Positions 52,192-60,304 of a DNA stretch of 64,000 nucleotides are shown one piece after another. Origin of the DNA: Verrucomicrobiota bacterium (GTDB lineage: Bacteria; Verrucomicrobiota; Verrucomicrobiia; Opitutales; Opitutaceae). The position numbers and the translations under genes were made by a program. Numbering within the stretch: position 1 is the first letter of the stretch; every line of letters begins with the position of its first letter. The stretch covers positions 124,001 through 188,000 of the forward strand of contig JACRKC010000083.1 of NCBI GenBank assembly GCA_016235555.1. The letters run 5' to 3'. The notes under the pieces are model-generated. The model did no database searches, was not told the DNA's origin, and saw nothing but the letters and a program-made list of their open reading frames with translations.

Positions 52192-52938
52192 ATGCAACAA
52201 TCCTTATTTGATTTCGGAGCAGTAAGCTCCTTGAACGACGAGACGCCGGCAATCGCCTGCGGCGAGCAACCGCAGCAGCGGATGGAAGCCTTTGGCGTCA
52301 CCGCGATGAGTGACACGGAGCTGATCGCGATGGTGCTGCAGGGCAACGGGGTCCGCGCGAGGGACGCGCTGGCGGTGGCGAGAAGTCTGGTGGCGGAGGC
52401 GGGATCGCTGGCGGCGCTCGCCGGATGGCAGCCGGCGGATTTCCGAAGGATGAAGAGCATCGGGCGAATCAAGGGATGCCAGTTGTCCGCCATCGCGGAA
52501 ATCGGGCGACGGATGATGCGAGGGACGGGCGGAGCGTTGCCGATCATGAATCGGGCGGAATTGATTGCCGCCCACATGGAGCCGATTGTCCTCGGGCTCG
52601 CCGTGGAGAAATTTTACGTCCTGTGCCTCAATCGGAAGAACCGGCTGATCAAGCTGGTCGAGGCGACTTCGGGGACGGCCACGGCCGCACTGGCCCATCC
52701 CCGAGAAGTGTTTCGCATCGCCATTCGCGAAGGCGCGACGGCCGTCGTCTGTGTGCACAATCACCCGAGTTCAGGTGATCCGGCTCCGAGCAACCCCGAT
52801 GTGGTGGTGACACGTCAGCTTCGGGAGGCGGCGAAAGCCGTCGATATTGAGTTGATCGATCATGTGATCATCGGTCGGCGCGAGTCTGATCCGTTGGGCG
52901 TCGGATTCTATAGCTTCCGCAATGCGGGGATGCTCTGA
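52192..52938 (+). CDS. radC: RadC-family JAB-domain protein
   Basis: This 248-residue protein has a helix-hairpin-helix-like N-terminal part (FGVTAMSDTELIAMVLQGNG; GRIKGCQLSAIAEIGRRMM) and a C-terminal MPN/JAB domain. The metal motif is HNHPSSGDPAPSNPDV (HxH...D). RadC is a frequent passenger of mobile elements; its biochemical role is unsettled despite the name. A longer reading from an ATG 84 bases upstream is possible, but MQQSLFDFG is the natural start. The preceding 230 bases contain no supported gene. Confidence 0.92.
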   Translation: MQQSLFDFGAVSSLNDETPAIACGEQPQQRMEAFGVTAMSDTELIAMVLQGNGVRARDALAVARSLVAEAGSLAALAGWQPADFRRMKSIGRIKGCQLSAIAEIGRRMMRGTGGALPIMNRAELIAAHMEPIVLGLAVEKFYVLCLNRKNRLIKLVEATSGTATAALAHPREVFRIAIREGATAVVCVHNHPSSGDPAPSNPDVVVTRQLREAAKAVDIELIDHVIIGRRESDPLGVGFYSFRNAGML

Positions 52939-52940
52939 GC

Positions 52941-52972
52941 GGAGGCATCCTTTTGCCTTATGCTCCTTTTTT
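52941..52972 (+). terminator. Intrinsic terminator after radC
   Basis: GGAGGCAT pairs with ATGCTCC (one bulged base) across an 11-base loop and is followed by six T residues, starting 2 bases after the radC stop. Confidence 0.7.
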
Positions 52973-52990
52973 GCTTCCCCACGGTTGTCG

Positions 52991-53066
52991 TAAGTAGATA
53001 TTTCAGCTCGCTAAGTGCCGATAATTCACATTTTGTGCGCGTTAAGTTCTAATATTTCACATTTTG
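52991..53066. promoter_or_regulatory. Three phased direct repeats before the Fic gene
   Basis: TAAGTAGATATTTCAG (52991), TAAGTGCCGATAATTCACAT (53012, continuing TTTG) and TAAGTTCTAATATTTCACAT (53043, continuing TTTG) share TAAGT...TTCACATTTTG. Spacings are 21 and 31 bases, two and three helical turns. The AT-rich block stands out from its GC-rich surroundings. It is a likely operator for the DNA-binding N-terminal domain of the downstream protein. Confidence 0.65.
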
Positions 53067-53098
53067 GCTTCGGACGACCTCGTTAGCTACCGATTTTT

Positions 53099-54559
53099 AT
53101 GCCTCTCCTCTTCGGGTCATCCGATACTGCACAAGCCACGCAACTCGCGCGACTGATCGAACGGAAGGCGGCGCGCAAGCTGGCGTCGAGAATCTATACC
53201 ACGGACCTGATCAATGCGCCGGAAGACATCATCCGGGAGGAGCTGCCGGCGGTGGTTCGCCATTTCTATCCGGGGGCCGTGATTGGCTATCGCACGGCCA
53301 TCGAGGCCAAGCCTTCGCCCGGGGGATTTTACCATCTGACGCACGGCGGGAAAGATCGGACGCATGAATTGCCCGGCGTCACGCTGCGGATTTGGCAAGG
53401 TGCGCCTGCGGGAGCCGGTGACACGCAGGTTGGCGCAGATTTCTTCATGGCCTCACGGCCTCGTGCGCTGTTGGAAAATTTGATGGAAAGTCGGGCGCGG
53501 TCAGGGGGCGAACGAAAGACCTTGGACCGTGAGGCGGTCGAGGCGTGGTTGGACCGGCTTTGTCGCATCCATGGGCCGGACGAGCTGCGGCGTCTATTGG
53601 CTGCGGCGGAGGAACTCGCGCCGGCGCTGGGACTCGCCAAGGAGGCGGCGCGCGCGCGGGCGATTATCACCGCCCTTACAGAAGGGGGACAGGAGACGGC
53701 GTTGGTTTCGGCGGTGGGCCGGGCTCGGGCGAGGCGCGAACCTTACGATCCTGACCGGCTGGCCCTTTTCGAGCAGCTCGCCACGCGGCTGGCGACGGAG
53801 TCCTTCGTGGCGGTCTCGGAGCGTCCGGAAGCGGAGCGCCGCTTGCACGCATTCTGGGAGGCGTATTTTTCGAACTACATCGAGGGGACCATTTTTACCA
53901 TTCAGGAAGCGCGGGAGATCGTGTTCGACCGCAAATTGCCGGAGGCGCGGCCAAAGGACGCGCACGACATCCTGTCGACGTTTCATCTCGCGACGGATGG
54001 TCACAATCGTCGGGAAACGCCGCGCGATGCCGCCGATTTTCTCCGGTTGCTGGAAGTGCGGCACGCCCGATTGATGCACGACCGGCTCGACGTGGGGCCG
54101 GGACGTTTCAAGGAAACGGCCAATCGCGTCGGCACCCGCGAATTCGTCGCACCGGAATTGGTGCGGGGCACGCTGCGAAAGGCGTTCGAGCTGGGCCGGC
54201 ATCTGGCGCAGCCGGTGGCGCGGGGGGCCTTCATGATGTTCGTCGTTGCCGAAGTGCATCCGTTCAACGACGGCAACGGCCGGCTGGCACGGCTTTTCCT
54301 GAATGCGGAGCTGACCGCCGGCGGCAACGGACGGTTGATCGTGCCCACGTCGTTGCGGGGAGACTACCTTTCGTGCTTGGAGGCTCTGACGGTGGGAGTG
54401 AATCCTGTTCCATTTGTCGGGCTCATGGCGCGGCTCATCGGTTTTTCGGCCGAGTTGCCCTGCGGATCATGGGAGCAAAGCGTCGCCGCACTGGAGAAAT
54501 CCGGCGCCTTGAAGGATGCGCCCGGCGGATCGTGGGGACTCGCCAAGGTCATGCTCTGA
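53099..54559 (+). CDS. AbiEi-like/Fic fusion protein
   Basis: This 486-residue protein has an N-terminal half (about 1-130) that resembles AbiEi-type antitoxin and transcription-regulator domains (ASRIYTTDLINAPEDIIREE; LPGVTLRIWQG). The Fic domain (about 240-430) has the full active motif HPFNDGNGRLARLF, so it should transfer AMP or a related group from a nucleotide. The inhibitory motif S-x-x-x-E-G is visible as SNYIEG upstream of the Fic core, making it a class II, self-inhibited Fic. It is therefore toxin, inhibitor and probable autoregulator in one chain. It is preceded by phased direct repeats. Confidence 0.88.
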   Translation: MPLLFGSSDTAQATQLARLIERKAARKLASRIYTTDLINAPEDIIREELPAVVRHFYPGAVIGYRTAIEAKPSPGGFYHLTHGGKDRTHELPGVTLRIWQGAPAGAGDTQVGADFFMASRPRALLENLMESRARSGGERKTLDREAVEAWLDRLCRIHGPDELRRLLAAAEELAPALGLAKEAARARAIITALTEGGQETALVSAVGRARARREPYDPDRLALFEQLATRLATESFVAVSERPEAERRLHAFWEAYFSNYIEGTIFTIQEAREIVFDRKLPEARPKDAHDILSTFHLATDGHNRRETPRDAADFLRLLEVRHARLMHDRLDVGPGRFKETANRVGTREFVAPELVRGTLRKAFELGRHLAQPVARGAFMMFVVAEVHPFNDGNGRLARLFLNAELTAGGNGRLIVPTSLRGDYLSCLEALTVGVNPVPFVGLMARLIGFSAELPCGSWEQSVAALEKSGALKDAPGGSWGLAKVML

Positions 54560-54718
54560 AAAACTTCAATCTCGGAAAGCCAGGCAGCGACTATCGGTTT
54601 GCGGCGGGGTGTGCCGGGTGGAAAGGCGCGCGGGGACGTGGGGTCGGCGTGGGTCGGGTTGGCTGGCGGGAGGTGTTTCCGCCGCAGACCGCTCGCGAGC
54701 GTGGCCCCTCCGGCGCCG

Positions 54719-55348
54719 TCAAGGTCGTGCTCCTGCGTCGCCTCCACCTTGACCGCGCCTGCGGGGCGGCGATTCGCCTCGCTGGCGGGAGGTCACTTTG
54801 GAGAATTTTTCGTGGAGGAGATTCTGGTTTTTTTGCTCTGCGGCCCAGCGTTCGGCATGGGCTTGCCGGAGTTCCTTGGGATAATCCCTGTGGCGGGGCA
54901 GTTGCCACTTGATCGGCGGCCGGCCTTGGCGGTTGAACGTGAGAATTTTGGCGAGGGTGGGATCGCCGGCAGCCTTGCGGATGAAGATCGCAGCGCCACC
55001 CCATTGGAAGAGATCGACGAACCAGACCGACTGGCCGGCGGACGACATGCGGTGGAAAAGTTCGCCGACGTTGGCGCGATCAAGGTCCCCGCGCGGATCG
55101 GGAATCCGATATTCGCGGTGCAGCGCGCCGGCGAGCGTGCGGCGCAGGTGTGCGCTTTTGCGATCCCACGTGACGAGGGCGAGCCACCGCTCGCCCGCAC
55201 TGGCCGGTCCCTCCTCCGCGTGGACCTCAAGCAGCACCTTGGAGCGCGAAGCGAGGCCGTTACGAAAAACCTCGGACCACTCGACGAGCATCCAGAGCGG
55301 GCAGGACGCGCCCAGCGGCGCGGGAGGCAAGGTCGGGGCAGCTTTCAT
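54719..55348 (-). CDS. Hypothetical protein (209 aa)
   Basis: This minus-strand gene encodes a protein with a plausible globular core (about 20-150; WLALVTWDRKSAHLRRTLAG, VWFVDLFQWGGAAIFIRK) and a basic, low-complexity C-terminal tail. No family is recognised. It is transcribed towards the Fic gene. Codon use supports a real gene, but there is no homology evidence visible by eye. Confidence 0.55.
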   Translation of the reverse strand: MKAAPTLPPAPLGASCPLWMLVEWSEVFRNGLASRSKVLLEVHAEEGPASAGERWLALVTWDRKSAHLRRTLAGALHREYRIPDPRGDLDRANVGELFHRMSSAGQSVWFVDLFQWGGAAIFIRKAAGDPTLAKILTFNRQGRPPIKWQLPRHRDYPKELRQAHAERWAAEQKNQNLLHEKFSKVTSRQRGESPPRRRGQGGGDAGARP

Positions 55349-55637
55349 TGCCGGGCGGCAGTTTGGGGAAATTTCTGCGGGGTGCGACTGTTAAGATGAC
55401 GCCCGGATCGCGGGGGATGGAGATGACTTCTGTCTGGACTATGAGAATCGTGGGCCGCGCCTCGCGGAGTGCCTGGCCGGAGCGTGAAAGTGGAGCATAC
55501 GTGAGTGGGGAGAGTCCCGGATCCGGGACGGGGGCGGGGCGGGTTCGCCGCCGCGGTCGCTGGCCGGAAAGCCGGGGACCTTTGATCCTGACTACTGTCT
55601 GTGTCAATCCGGGGGGCACATTTTTTAATATGAGGCC

Positions 55638-55874
55638 TTGGATACTACTGCCGCCTTCGCCCACGTGCTTCTCCGCTTCCGTCAGGAACGGGGACTCACG
55701 CACGAGGTGCTCGCGGAGCGGTCGGGGCTGCATCCCACGACGATTTCATTGCTGGAGCGGGGCAAGCGTCAGCCGAGCCTCGGCACGATCTTCATGCTTG
55801 CGGCGGGACTGGCGGTCGAGCCCGAGCGGCTCGTGCGCGAAGTGCGAAAGCTCAGGCCGAAGCTGCCGGTGTGA
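55638..55874 (+). CDS. Xre-family helix-turn-helix protein (78 aa)
   Basis: This small single-domain repressor has the HTH_3 signature RQERGLTHEVLAERSGLHPT followed by TISLLERGKRQPSLGTIFML. The only in-frame start upstream of the domain is TTG. Stand-alone proteins of this size regulate neighbouring element genes. The 290 bases upstream hold no other supported gene. Confidence 0.85.
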   Translation: MDTTAAFAHVLLRFRQERGLTHEVLAERSGLHPTTISLLERGKRQPSLGTIFMLAAGLAVEPERLVREVRKLRPKLPV

Positions 55875-55926
55875 TCGTTCGCTCTATGCTGGGTGGCGTC
55901 GGGATGAACGGGCGGGGAGCGCGAAA

Positions 55927-57090
55927 TTACCGATGCGTCGCGTCCGGCGCCTCGAACGGCTCCAAGCCGCCGATTCCAAGTTTTTCCAGCAGCGCCACAC
56001 TAGCCGCCGTCGTGCGGGTGAGGACAAAGCTGCCGCTGTCGTGGGGACGGCCGTCCGGGCCGGTGGAATTTTGCAGCATCCACGTCAGGACCGTCAGTCC
56101 GTGGAGTTCCATCGCTTGAAACATCCCCTCGAAAAACCCGGGCTGGCCGCGGTTGGCCGGTGGCACAAATCCGTTGAGGTCTTCCGTCCGCCGGGGCGCA
56201 CCGACCGCCAGCGCGGCCGAATGGAGGCTGGTGCGCAAGATGGGGTCGGTCGTGGCAACAATCAGGCGCTCGGGCGGCTGATCGCTTAGCGGGTTTCTGG
56301 CCGGCAGCATCGAGAACAGTTGAACGTTGAGGAACACCGGCTCGCCCGCGCGTGCGCGGCTGATTTGATTCGCTCGCGAAAAAAAATCACCCAGCGAAAC
56401 GTCGTCAGGCATCCGCGCGATGGGCATCGGGTCGAAATGATTATGGCATGACCATCCCGGCATCATCGCCATTTTCCATTCGCCGATGCCCAGCGCCTCC
56501 TTGATGCGTTCGATGGCGGTGGGCGTGCGAGCGAGCACCGCCATAGCGCGGCTGGCATCCTTGCCCTGCTCCCGAATCGCAACGGTCGCGATGGGCATTC
56601 GTTCTTGCGCCAGCTTCTCGAATAGCGCGGTGAAAAATCCCGCACCGTCGCCCAAGTCACCGATTAGCATCTCGGTTCTCCGGCTGCGATCGCAACTCAG
56701 ACCGGCGGCGAACAGCACGTCGCGCATCGCGGGGGCGATGGCGATCAGGACGAGCCGGGCGGGGCCGCCATACCCGTGATCGTCCTCGGGGGCCTCCAAT
56801 GGCGTGTTCCAAAAATCCGGGGACTCGACCGCGAATGCTTGGATGTCCAACCGTCGCGCCACCCCGTGCGCGGTTAGGACGCGGGCGGTCTTTTCGTGGA
56901 AGTGGAAAAACTCCTCCATCGTCAGCCGTTCGGAGAGCAGCGTCAGGGGGAAGGGTGCGGATGGAACGGGCATTGGTATGAAAGAATCCACTCCGGTCGC
57001 ACCGGCGGGGCCAGCCAATTTCAGGTCACGCGTCGGGGGCAGGAACGCGATGATTTTGCGAGGCAGTGGGCCTCGCAGATTGATCCTCAC
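55927..57090 (-). CDS. Hypothetical protein (387 aa)
   Basis: This soluble protein has no recognised family. The GTG start overlaps the stop of the upstream gene by 4 bases; an internal ATG 117 bases later (MPVPSAPFPL) is an alternative. Long alpha/beta stretches (RLVLIAIAPAMRDVLFAAGL, RLIVATTDPILRTSLHSAAL) indicate a folded protein, possibly with two related halves. It forms a two-gene operon with the 79-residue protein. Confidence 0.65.
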   Translation of the reverse strand: MRINLRGPLPRKIIAFLPPTRDLKLAGPAGATGVDSFIPMPVPSAPFPLTLLSERLTMEEFFHFHEKTARVLTAHGVARRLDIQAFAVESPDFWNTPLEAPEDDHGYGGPARLVLIAIAPAMRDVLFAAGLSCDRSRRTEMLIGDLGDGAGFFTALFEKLAQERMPIATVAIREQGKDASRAMAVLARTPTAIERIKEALGIGEWKMAMMPGWSCHNHFDPMPIARMPDDVSLGDFFSRANQISRARAGEPVFLNVQLFSMLPARNPLSDQPPERLIVATTDPILRTSLHSAALAVGAPRRTEDLNGFVPPANRGQPGFFEGMFQAMELHGLTVLTWMLQNSTGPDGRPHDSGSFVLTRTTAASVALLEKLGIGGLEPFEAPDATHR

Positions 57091-57326
57091 TCCCGCCTCG
57101 CGCGCAATCGATGCAGTCCTTCGTTCATGTGCCCCAGGCGCGCTCGCTTGTCGGTCTCGTCGAACGGCGTCGCGCAGATCAGTTCTGCTTCCAACACCGT
57201 TTCGAGAATTTCCCGCTGCGACGAATCCAACTTATCCAAGTCGACGCGCTCGACGGCTCCACCCGTCAGCGACGCCACACAATCGCGGGCGTCATCGCTG
57301 AGCGTGGGAAGAAAAACGAAATGCAC
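57087..57326 (-). CDS. Hypothetical protein (79 aa)
   Basis: This acidic small protein (MHFVFLPTLSDDARDCVASL at the start) has a GTG start and is coupled by a 4-base overlap to the following 387-residue gene. A small/large coupled pair with no recognised families may be a toxin-antitoxin-like or partner unit, but nothing in the sequence proves it. Confidence 0.55.
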   Translation of the reverse strand: MHFVFLPTLSDDARDCVASLTGGAVERVDLDKLDSSQREILETVLEAELICATPFDETDKRARLGHMNEGLHRLRARRE

Positions 57327-57458
57327 ACAGAGGCAGGGAAATTACGGGACGCACTCCGTTCAATTGGCTTTTCCGTGGGCCGGTGAGGATCCGCGAGCGA
57401 AGCGGGCAAGGCAGGGAATTTGGTTGTCGGTAGACCGCGCGCGGAAACAGGATTGGCT

Positions 57459-57785
57459 ATGCCTCGCAAAGCCGGTTCTTCCGCGCCGCTCACGTTCGAC
57501 CTGCCGGTATCGGTGGCCGCAAAGGTCGAGAGCCTGCGGAAACGCCTCGGCGTCCGGACAACCAGCGAAGCGATCCGCGCGGCGTTGTTGGAATTTGATT
57601 TCGAGGGCTATGTGCCGCAGCGCGATCCGCACGGGCAGATCTCGGTGCGCATTCCGGGCGAACTTCGCGCCCGGTTGAAACGCGCTGCGAGAAAGAACAA
57701 GGCGAGCGTTGGCGAACTGATTCGGGCGGCGATTGAAGCCCAGTCTGCCGCGGCGCGGAAATCGGCGGCCGGGCGGACGTGCTGA
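57459..57785 (+). CDS. Tandem ribbon-helix-helix-like protein
   Basis: This 108-residue protein has two successive strand-helix-helix units: LTFDLPVSVAAKVESLRKRL plus a second helix, then ISVRIPGELRARLKRAARKN plus KASVGELIRAAIEA. The second matches Arc/CopG-type RHH domains well. Two units in one chain could form an intramolecular DNA-binding pair. It is divergent from the hypothetical two-gene operon, which it may regulate. Confidence 0.75.
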   Translation: MPRKAGSSAPLTFDLPVSVAAKVESLRKRLGVRTTSEAIRAALLEFDFEGYVPQRDPHGQISVRIPGELRARLKRAARKNKASVGELIRAAIEAQSAAARKSAAGRTC

Positions 57786-57928
57786 GTTTCAAGCGGTCGC
57801 GGCCGGGTTGGCTCAAGGCGATCGCAGGGTCGGAACAAATGACCGCTATATATATGTCGAATTGGTCTGCCTTGCTGCTCGACCAGACCATCCGACGGTC
57901 GCAGGCTCAGGTGCAATCCGCTCACGTC

Positions 57929-58231
57929 ATGGCACGCACTGTTCTGGTCGTTGATGACAATCCCTCCGTTGGGCAGATCCTGCGGCTGTTCCTTGAACGA
58001 CGCGGCTACGATGTTCTTGGGCGAGGCCGCTCCTTCGGTGGAGGAGCTGATAGCCTACGAACTCACCTGCAAGCGCACGGTGAAGTCCATCATGGACGAC
58101 TACACGGATTCACAGCGGCGGGCGCGTCTCTGAGTCGGGCTCACGTTGATCGGAAGTGGGATGAAATTGGGGCGGAGCGGAGCTGCATTTGCTATGTCCG
58201 CATAGTCGCGCTAAACATAGCCAACTGCTAG
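57929..58231 (+). pseudogene. Truncated response-regulator receiver
   Basis: The frame opens with MARTVLVVDDNPSVGQILRL and RRGYDV, an unmistakable CheY-like receiver start with the acidic pair DD. After about 30 residues the sequence loses all receiver features: no phospho-acceptor Asp strand and no Lys strand. A frame change is apparent. It is a broken gene or the debris of a recombination. Confidence 0.65.
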
Positions 58232-58245
58232 ATTTCTAGCCCCTT

Positions 58246-58497
58246 ATGGGGCCGAAGAAATCACCTCGTTCCAAGCCGGCTGCGCCTCCTGCGCGGAAGC
58301 TGGGCGCGGTCATTCGGCAGGCACGGGAGAGCGCGGGTTTGAGTCAGGATGAACTGGCGTGGCAGTGCGGAGTCCACCGGGCCTACATGGGATTCGTTGA
58401 GCAGGGGCGCTACCGCATCTCGGTCGAGAAGCTGGTGCAGGTTTGCTCGGGTCTGAAAATCAAGCCGTCGGAATTGCTGGCCCGGATTGATTTGTGA
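58246..58497 (+). CDS. Xre-family regulator (83 aa)
   Basis: A basic N-terminal tail is followed by an HTH_3 domain (RQARESAGLSQDELAWQCGV and HRAYMGFVEQGRYRISVEKL), as in small restriction-modification controller proteins or phage-type repressors. No restriction genes are adjacent. A clear intrinsic terminator follows, so it is a monocistronic unit. Confidence 0.88.
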   Translation: MGPKKSPRSKPAAPPARKLGAVIRQARESAGLSQDELAWQCGVHRAYMGFVEQGRYRISVEKLVQVCSGLKIKPSELLARIDL

Positions 58498-58502
58498 GGG
58501 GG

Positions 58503-58521
58503 CCGAGCTGGCTCGGTTTTT
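58503..58521 (+). terminator. Intrinsic terminator
   Basis: CCGAG-CTGG-CTCGG followed by TTTTT, 5 bases after the stop of the Xre gene. Confidence 0.85.
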
Positions 58522-58608
58522 ACTCAAAACTGCATTTTTACTGACCAGTGGAAATCAGGCTATTGGTAAAAACGAACGGAAGCACGGCAGCGGAAAGCAG
58601 TGGCTCTA

Positions 58609-58640
58609 CCTGTCACGAAAACTGGCCACTTTTTGTGACA
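58609..58640. terminator. Inverted repeat, probable terminator of the minus-strand operon
   Basis: CTGTCAC and GTGACAG pair perfectly. Inside them AAAA and TTTT extend the stem past one mismatch around an 8-base loop. It lies just beyond the stop of the CoiA-like gene and may end transcription coming from the right. Confidence 0.55.
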
Positions 58641-58650
58641 GACCGCGCGG

Positions 58651-59652
58651 TCAAAACGGATTTTGAGACGGAGCGTCGATTTCGGGCGTGCAGATCTTGT
58701 TCTCCAAGAGTCGCCCCGGATCGCCACCGAAATTTCGAATGGTGGTGTGATCTTGGAGCGCAAGTTTCGGGAAATGTCCGATGCACTTTATGAATTGCCG
58801 GTCCGCCGTCCCATCATTGCGCCCGGCAAAGTAGACGCACTTTGGGCAGTCGAGGGCCGCAAATGCGACCCCCTTGAACTTCTCTAGTCTTCCTCGCCGT
58901 CTAATTGGGCAACCCACGACGAATCCGCTCGCGACGTCACCTTGAATCTCCAGTTCCCGCGCTCGTGCGTGAGGGCTCTGCAGCCATGCGGTGAGATCTT
59001 TCTGATCTTGGTCTCGTTTTCTGCGATCTGCTGCTTCTTGGAGAATCGCTTCGCGGGTGACGCGGCGTTGCTCTTCGGCCGCGAGTTTGGCCTCAAGAGC
59101 ATCCGCTTTGAAATTGAATGCCCAGTGCCCAGGGATGGCATCCGTCGCAAAAAGGCTCCTCAGCGCTTCATAGGTAAGGTCGCGTGGAAGTTCGCTGCAG
59201 TCGAATTCGACGCAGGAAAGTCCGTCTCGTCGCAATTGGTCGATTTTCTTCGGATCAACCTCGTGGGTCACCATTACTTCGAGCGCCAAGGGACGCCCAC
59301 CGACGGTGTATATCGTGACATCCGGTCGAAGGGTGTTCGCCTTCTTTTCAATTTCGGCCCGAGCAAAGCTGAATTTGATCTTGGGCCCCATGCTGGAGGG
59401 CGGCAGCCAAACAAATCCCAGTTCAGCAATGACCTGCTTAGCCGTTTCATGCAGCGATGTCTCATATGCCCCGGTGCAGGTAACGGTGTTGGCGTGGGCA
59501 AAATGGGAGACTTTTTCCGTGCCGTGTTTTGCGATCAGCGCAGCGCCGCACTCGGGACAGGTGCAATCACAGCGTTTCCCGTTGGGGACACTCGATGCGT
59601 CGACAAGACGGCCATCGGATTGGCGCCGGGCAAATGGAATCAATAGCGCCAT
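58651..59652 (-). CDS. CoiA-like nuclease-domain protein
   Basis: This 333-residue protein has an N-terminal zinc-ribbon-like part (CDCTCPECGAAL...KVSHFAH), typical of competence protein CoiA. A PD-(D/E)xK nuclease-like core follows (LRPDVTIYTVGGRPLALEVM, with D...E-V-x-x-T-H). The C-terminal third has a second cysteine pair (CPKC). CoiA-type proteins act on DNA during uptake or, in islands, are suspected defence nucleases. It lies 67 bases downstream of the PIN gene on the same strand and could be the last gene of that operon. Confidence 0.75.
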   Translation of the reverse strand: MALLIPFARRQSDGRLVDASSVPNGKRCDCTCPECGAALIAKHGTEKVSHFAHANTVTCTGAYETSLHETAKQVIAELGFVWLPPSSMGPKIKFSFARAEIEKKANTLRPDVTIYTVGGRPLALEVMVTHEVDPKKIDQLRRDGLSCVEFDCSELPRDLTYEALRSLFATDAIPGHWAFNFKADALEAKLAAEEQRRVTREAILQEAADRRKRDQDQKDLTAWLQSPHARARELEIQGDVASGFVVGCPIRRRGRLEKFKGVAFAALDCPKCVYFAGRNDGTADRQFIKCIGHFPKLALQDHTTIRNFGGDPGRLLENKICTPEIDAPSQNPF

Positions 59653-59719
59653 CGTCGGGATCAGGAGGTGGCGGCCGGAATGCTTGAAATGCCAATAGCG
59701 GCAGATCAGTGCGCCACCG

Positions 59720-60304
59720 TCAGGTGATGGCTGGCCCGGCGTTGGATTCCGGTGTGAGATTGGCTACGAAGGCACGCCACTCCGGTGGTATTCGCATACG
59801 GCCATCGCGCAGTGCGCACGCGACTGCGCCACGCACACCGTCCGATCCCATCGCCAGGTAGGCTTGCTCGCTGCACAAGAGATCAAGGGAGCAGAAAGTT
59901 TGTAGCGCGGGAAAGTCGCGGGCGATTATCCGACGCGCCTTGCGCTCGTCGATCACGGCGCTGCCGTTTTCGAGTGCGCTGGCGATTGTGGCGGCTTCGC
60001 CGTCACCCAAGTCGTCCGGCACCGGGGCGCCTACGAGCCGGAGAAAGTGCTCGCCCTGCGCGTCATCAAGACGCGTGAGCTTCAAGACGAGATCGCCAGT
60101 TAACTTACGCATCAGGAGGGTGCCATCCGAGCCGTCGCGCGGGTCACGTTTCATCTCTCCCATGACCGCTTCTTCGACTACGAAGGGCCGATTGAGGGCG
60201 CGGCGCAGATCTTCGATTCGTCGACTGGCGACCAGGTTGATCACCACGCTCGTGTCCAAGAAGAGAGGAGTGTCTGCAGGCTTAAGTTGGGACGGTGATC
60301 TCAT
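59720..60304 (-). CDS. PIN-domain ribonuclease-like protein
   Basis: In this 194-residue protein, FLDTSVVINLV carries the first catalytic Asp. E in VEEAVMGEM, DLGDGEAATIASA and VIDERKARR give the remaining acidic residues of a PIN nuclease. Such proteins cut RNA and serve as toxins. It overlaps the Xre-ImmA/IrrE gene by 23 bases; pairs of this type occur as toxin-antitoxin-like modules. A C-terminal extension of about 50 residues is not assigned. Confidence 0.8.
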   Translation of the reverse strand: MRSPSQLKPADTPLFLDTSVVINLVASRRIEDLRRALNRPFVVEEAVMGEMKRDPRDGSDGTLLMRKLTGDLVLKLTRLDDAQGEHFLRLVGAPVPDDLGDGEAATIASALENGSAVIDERKARRIIARDFPALQTFCSLDLLCSEQAYLAMGSDGVRGAVACALRDGRMRIPPEWRAFVANLTPESNAGPAIT

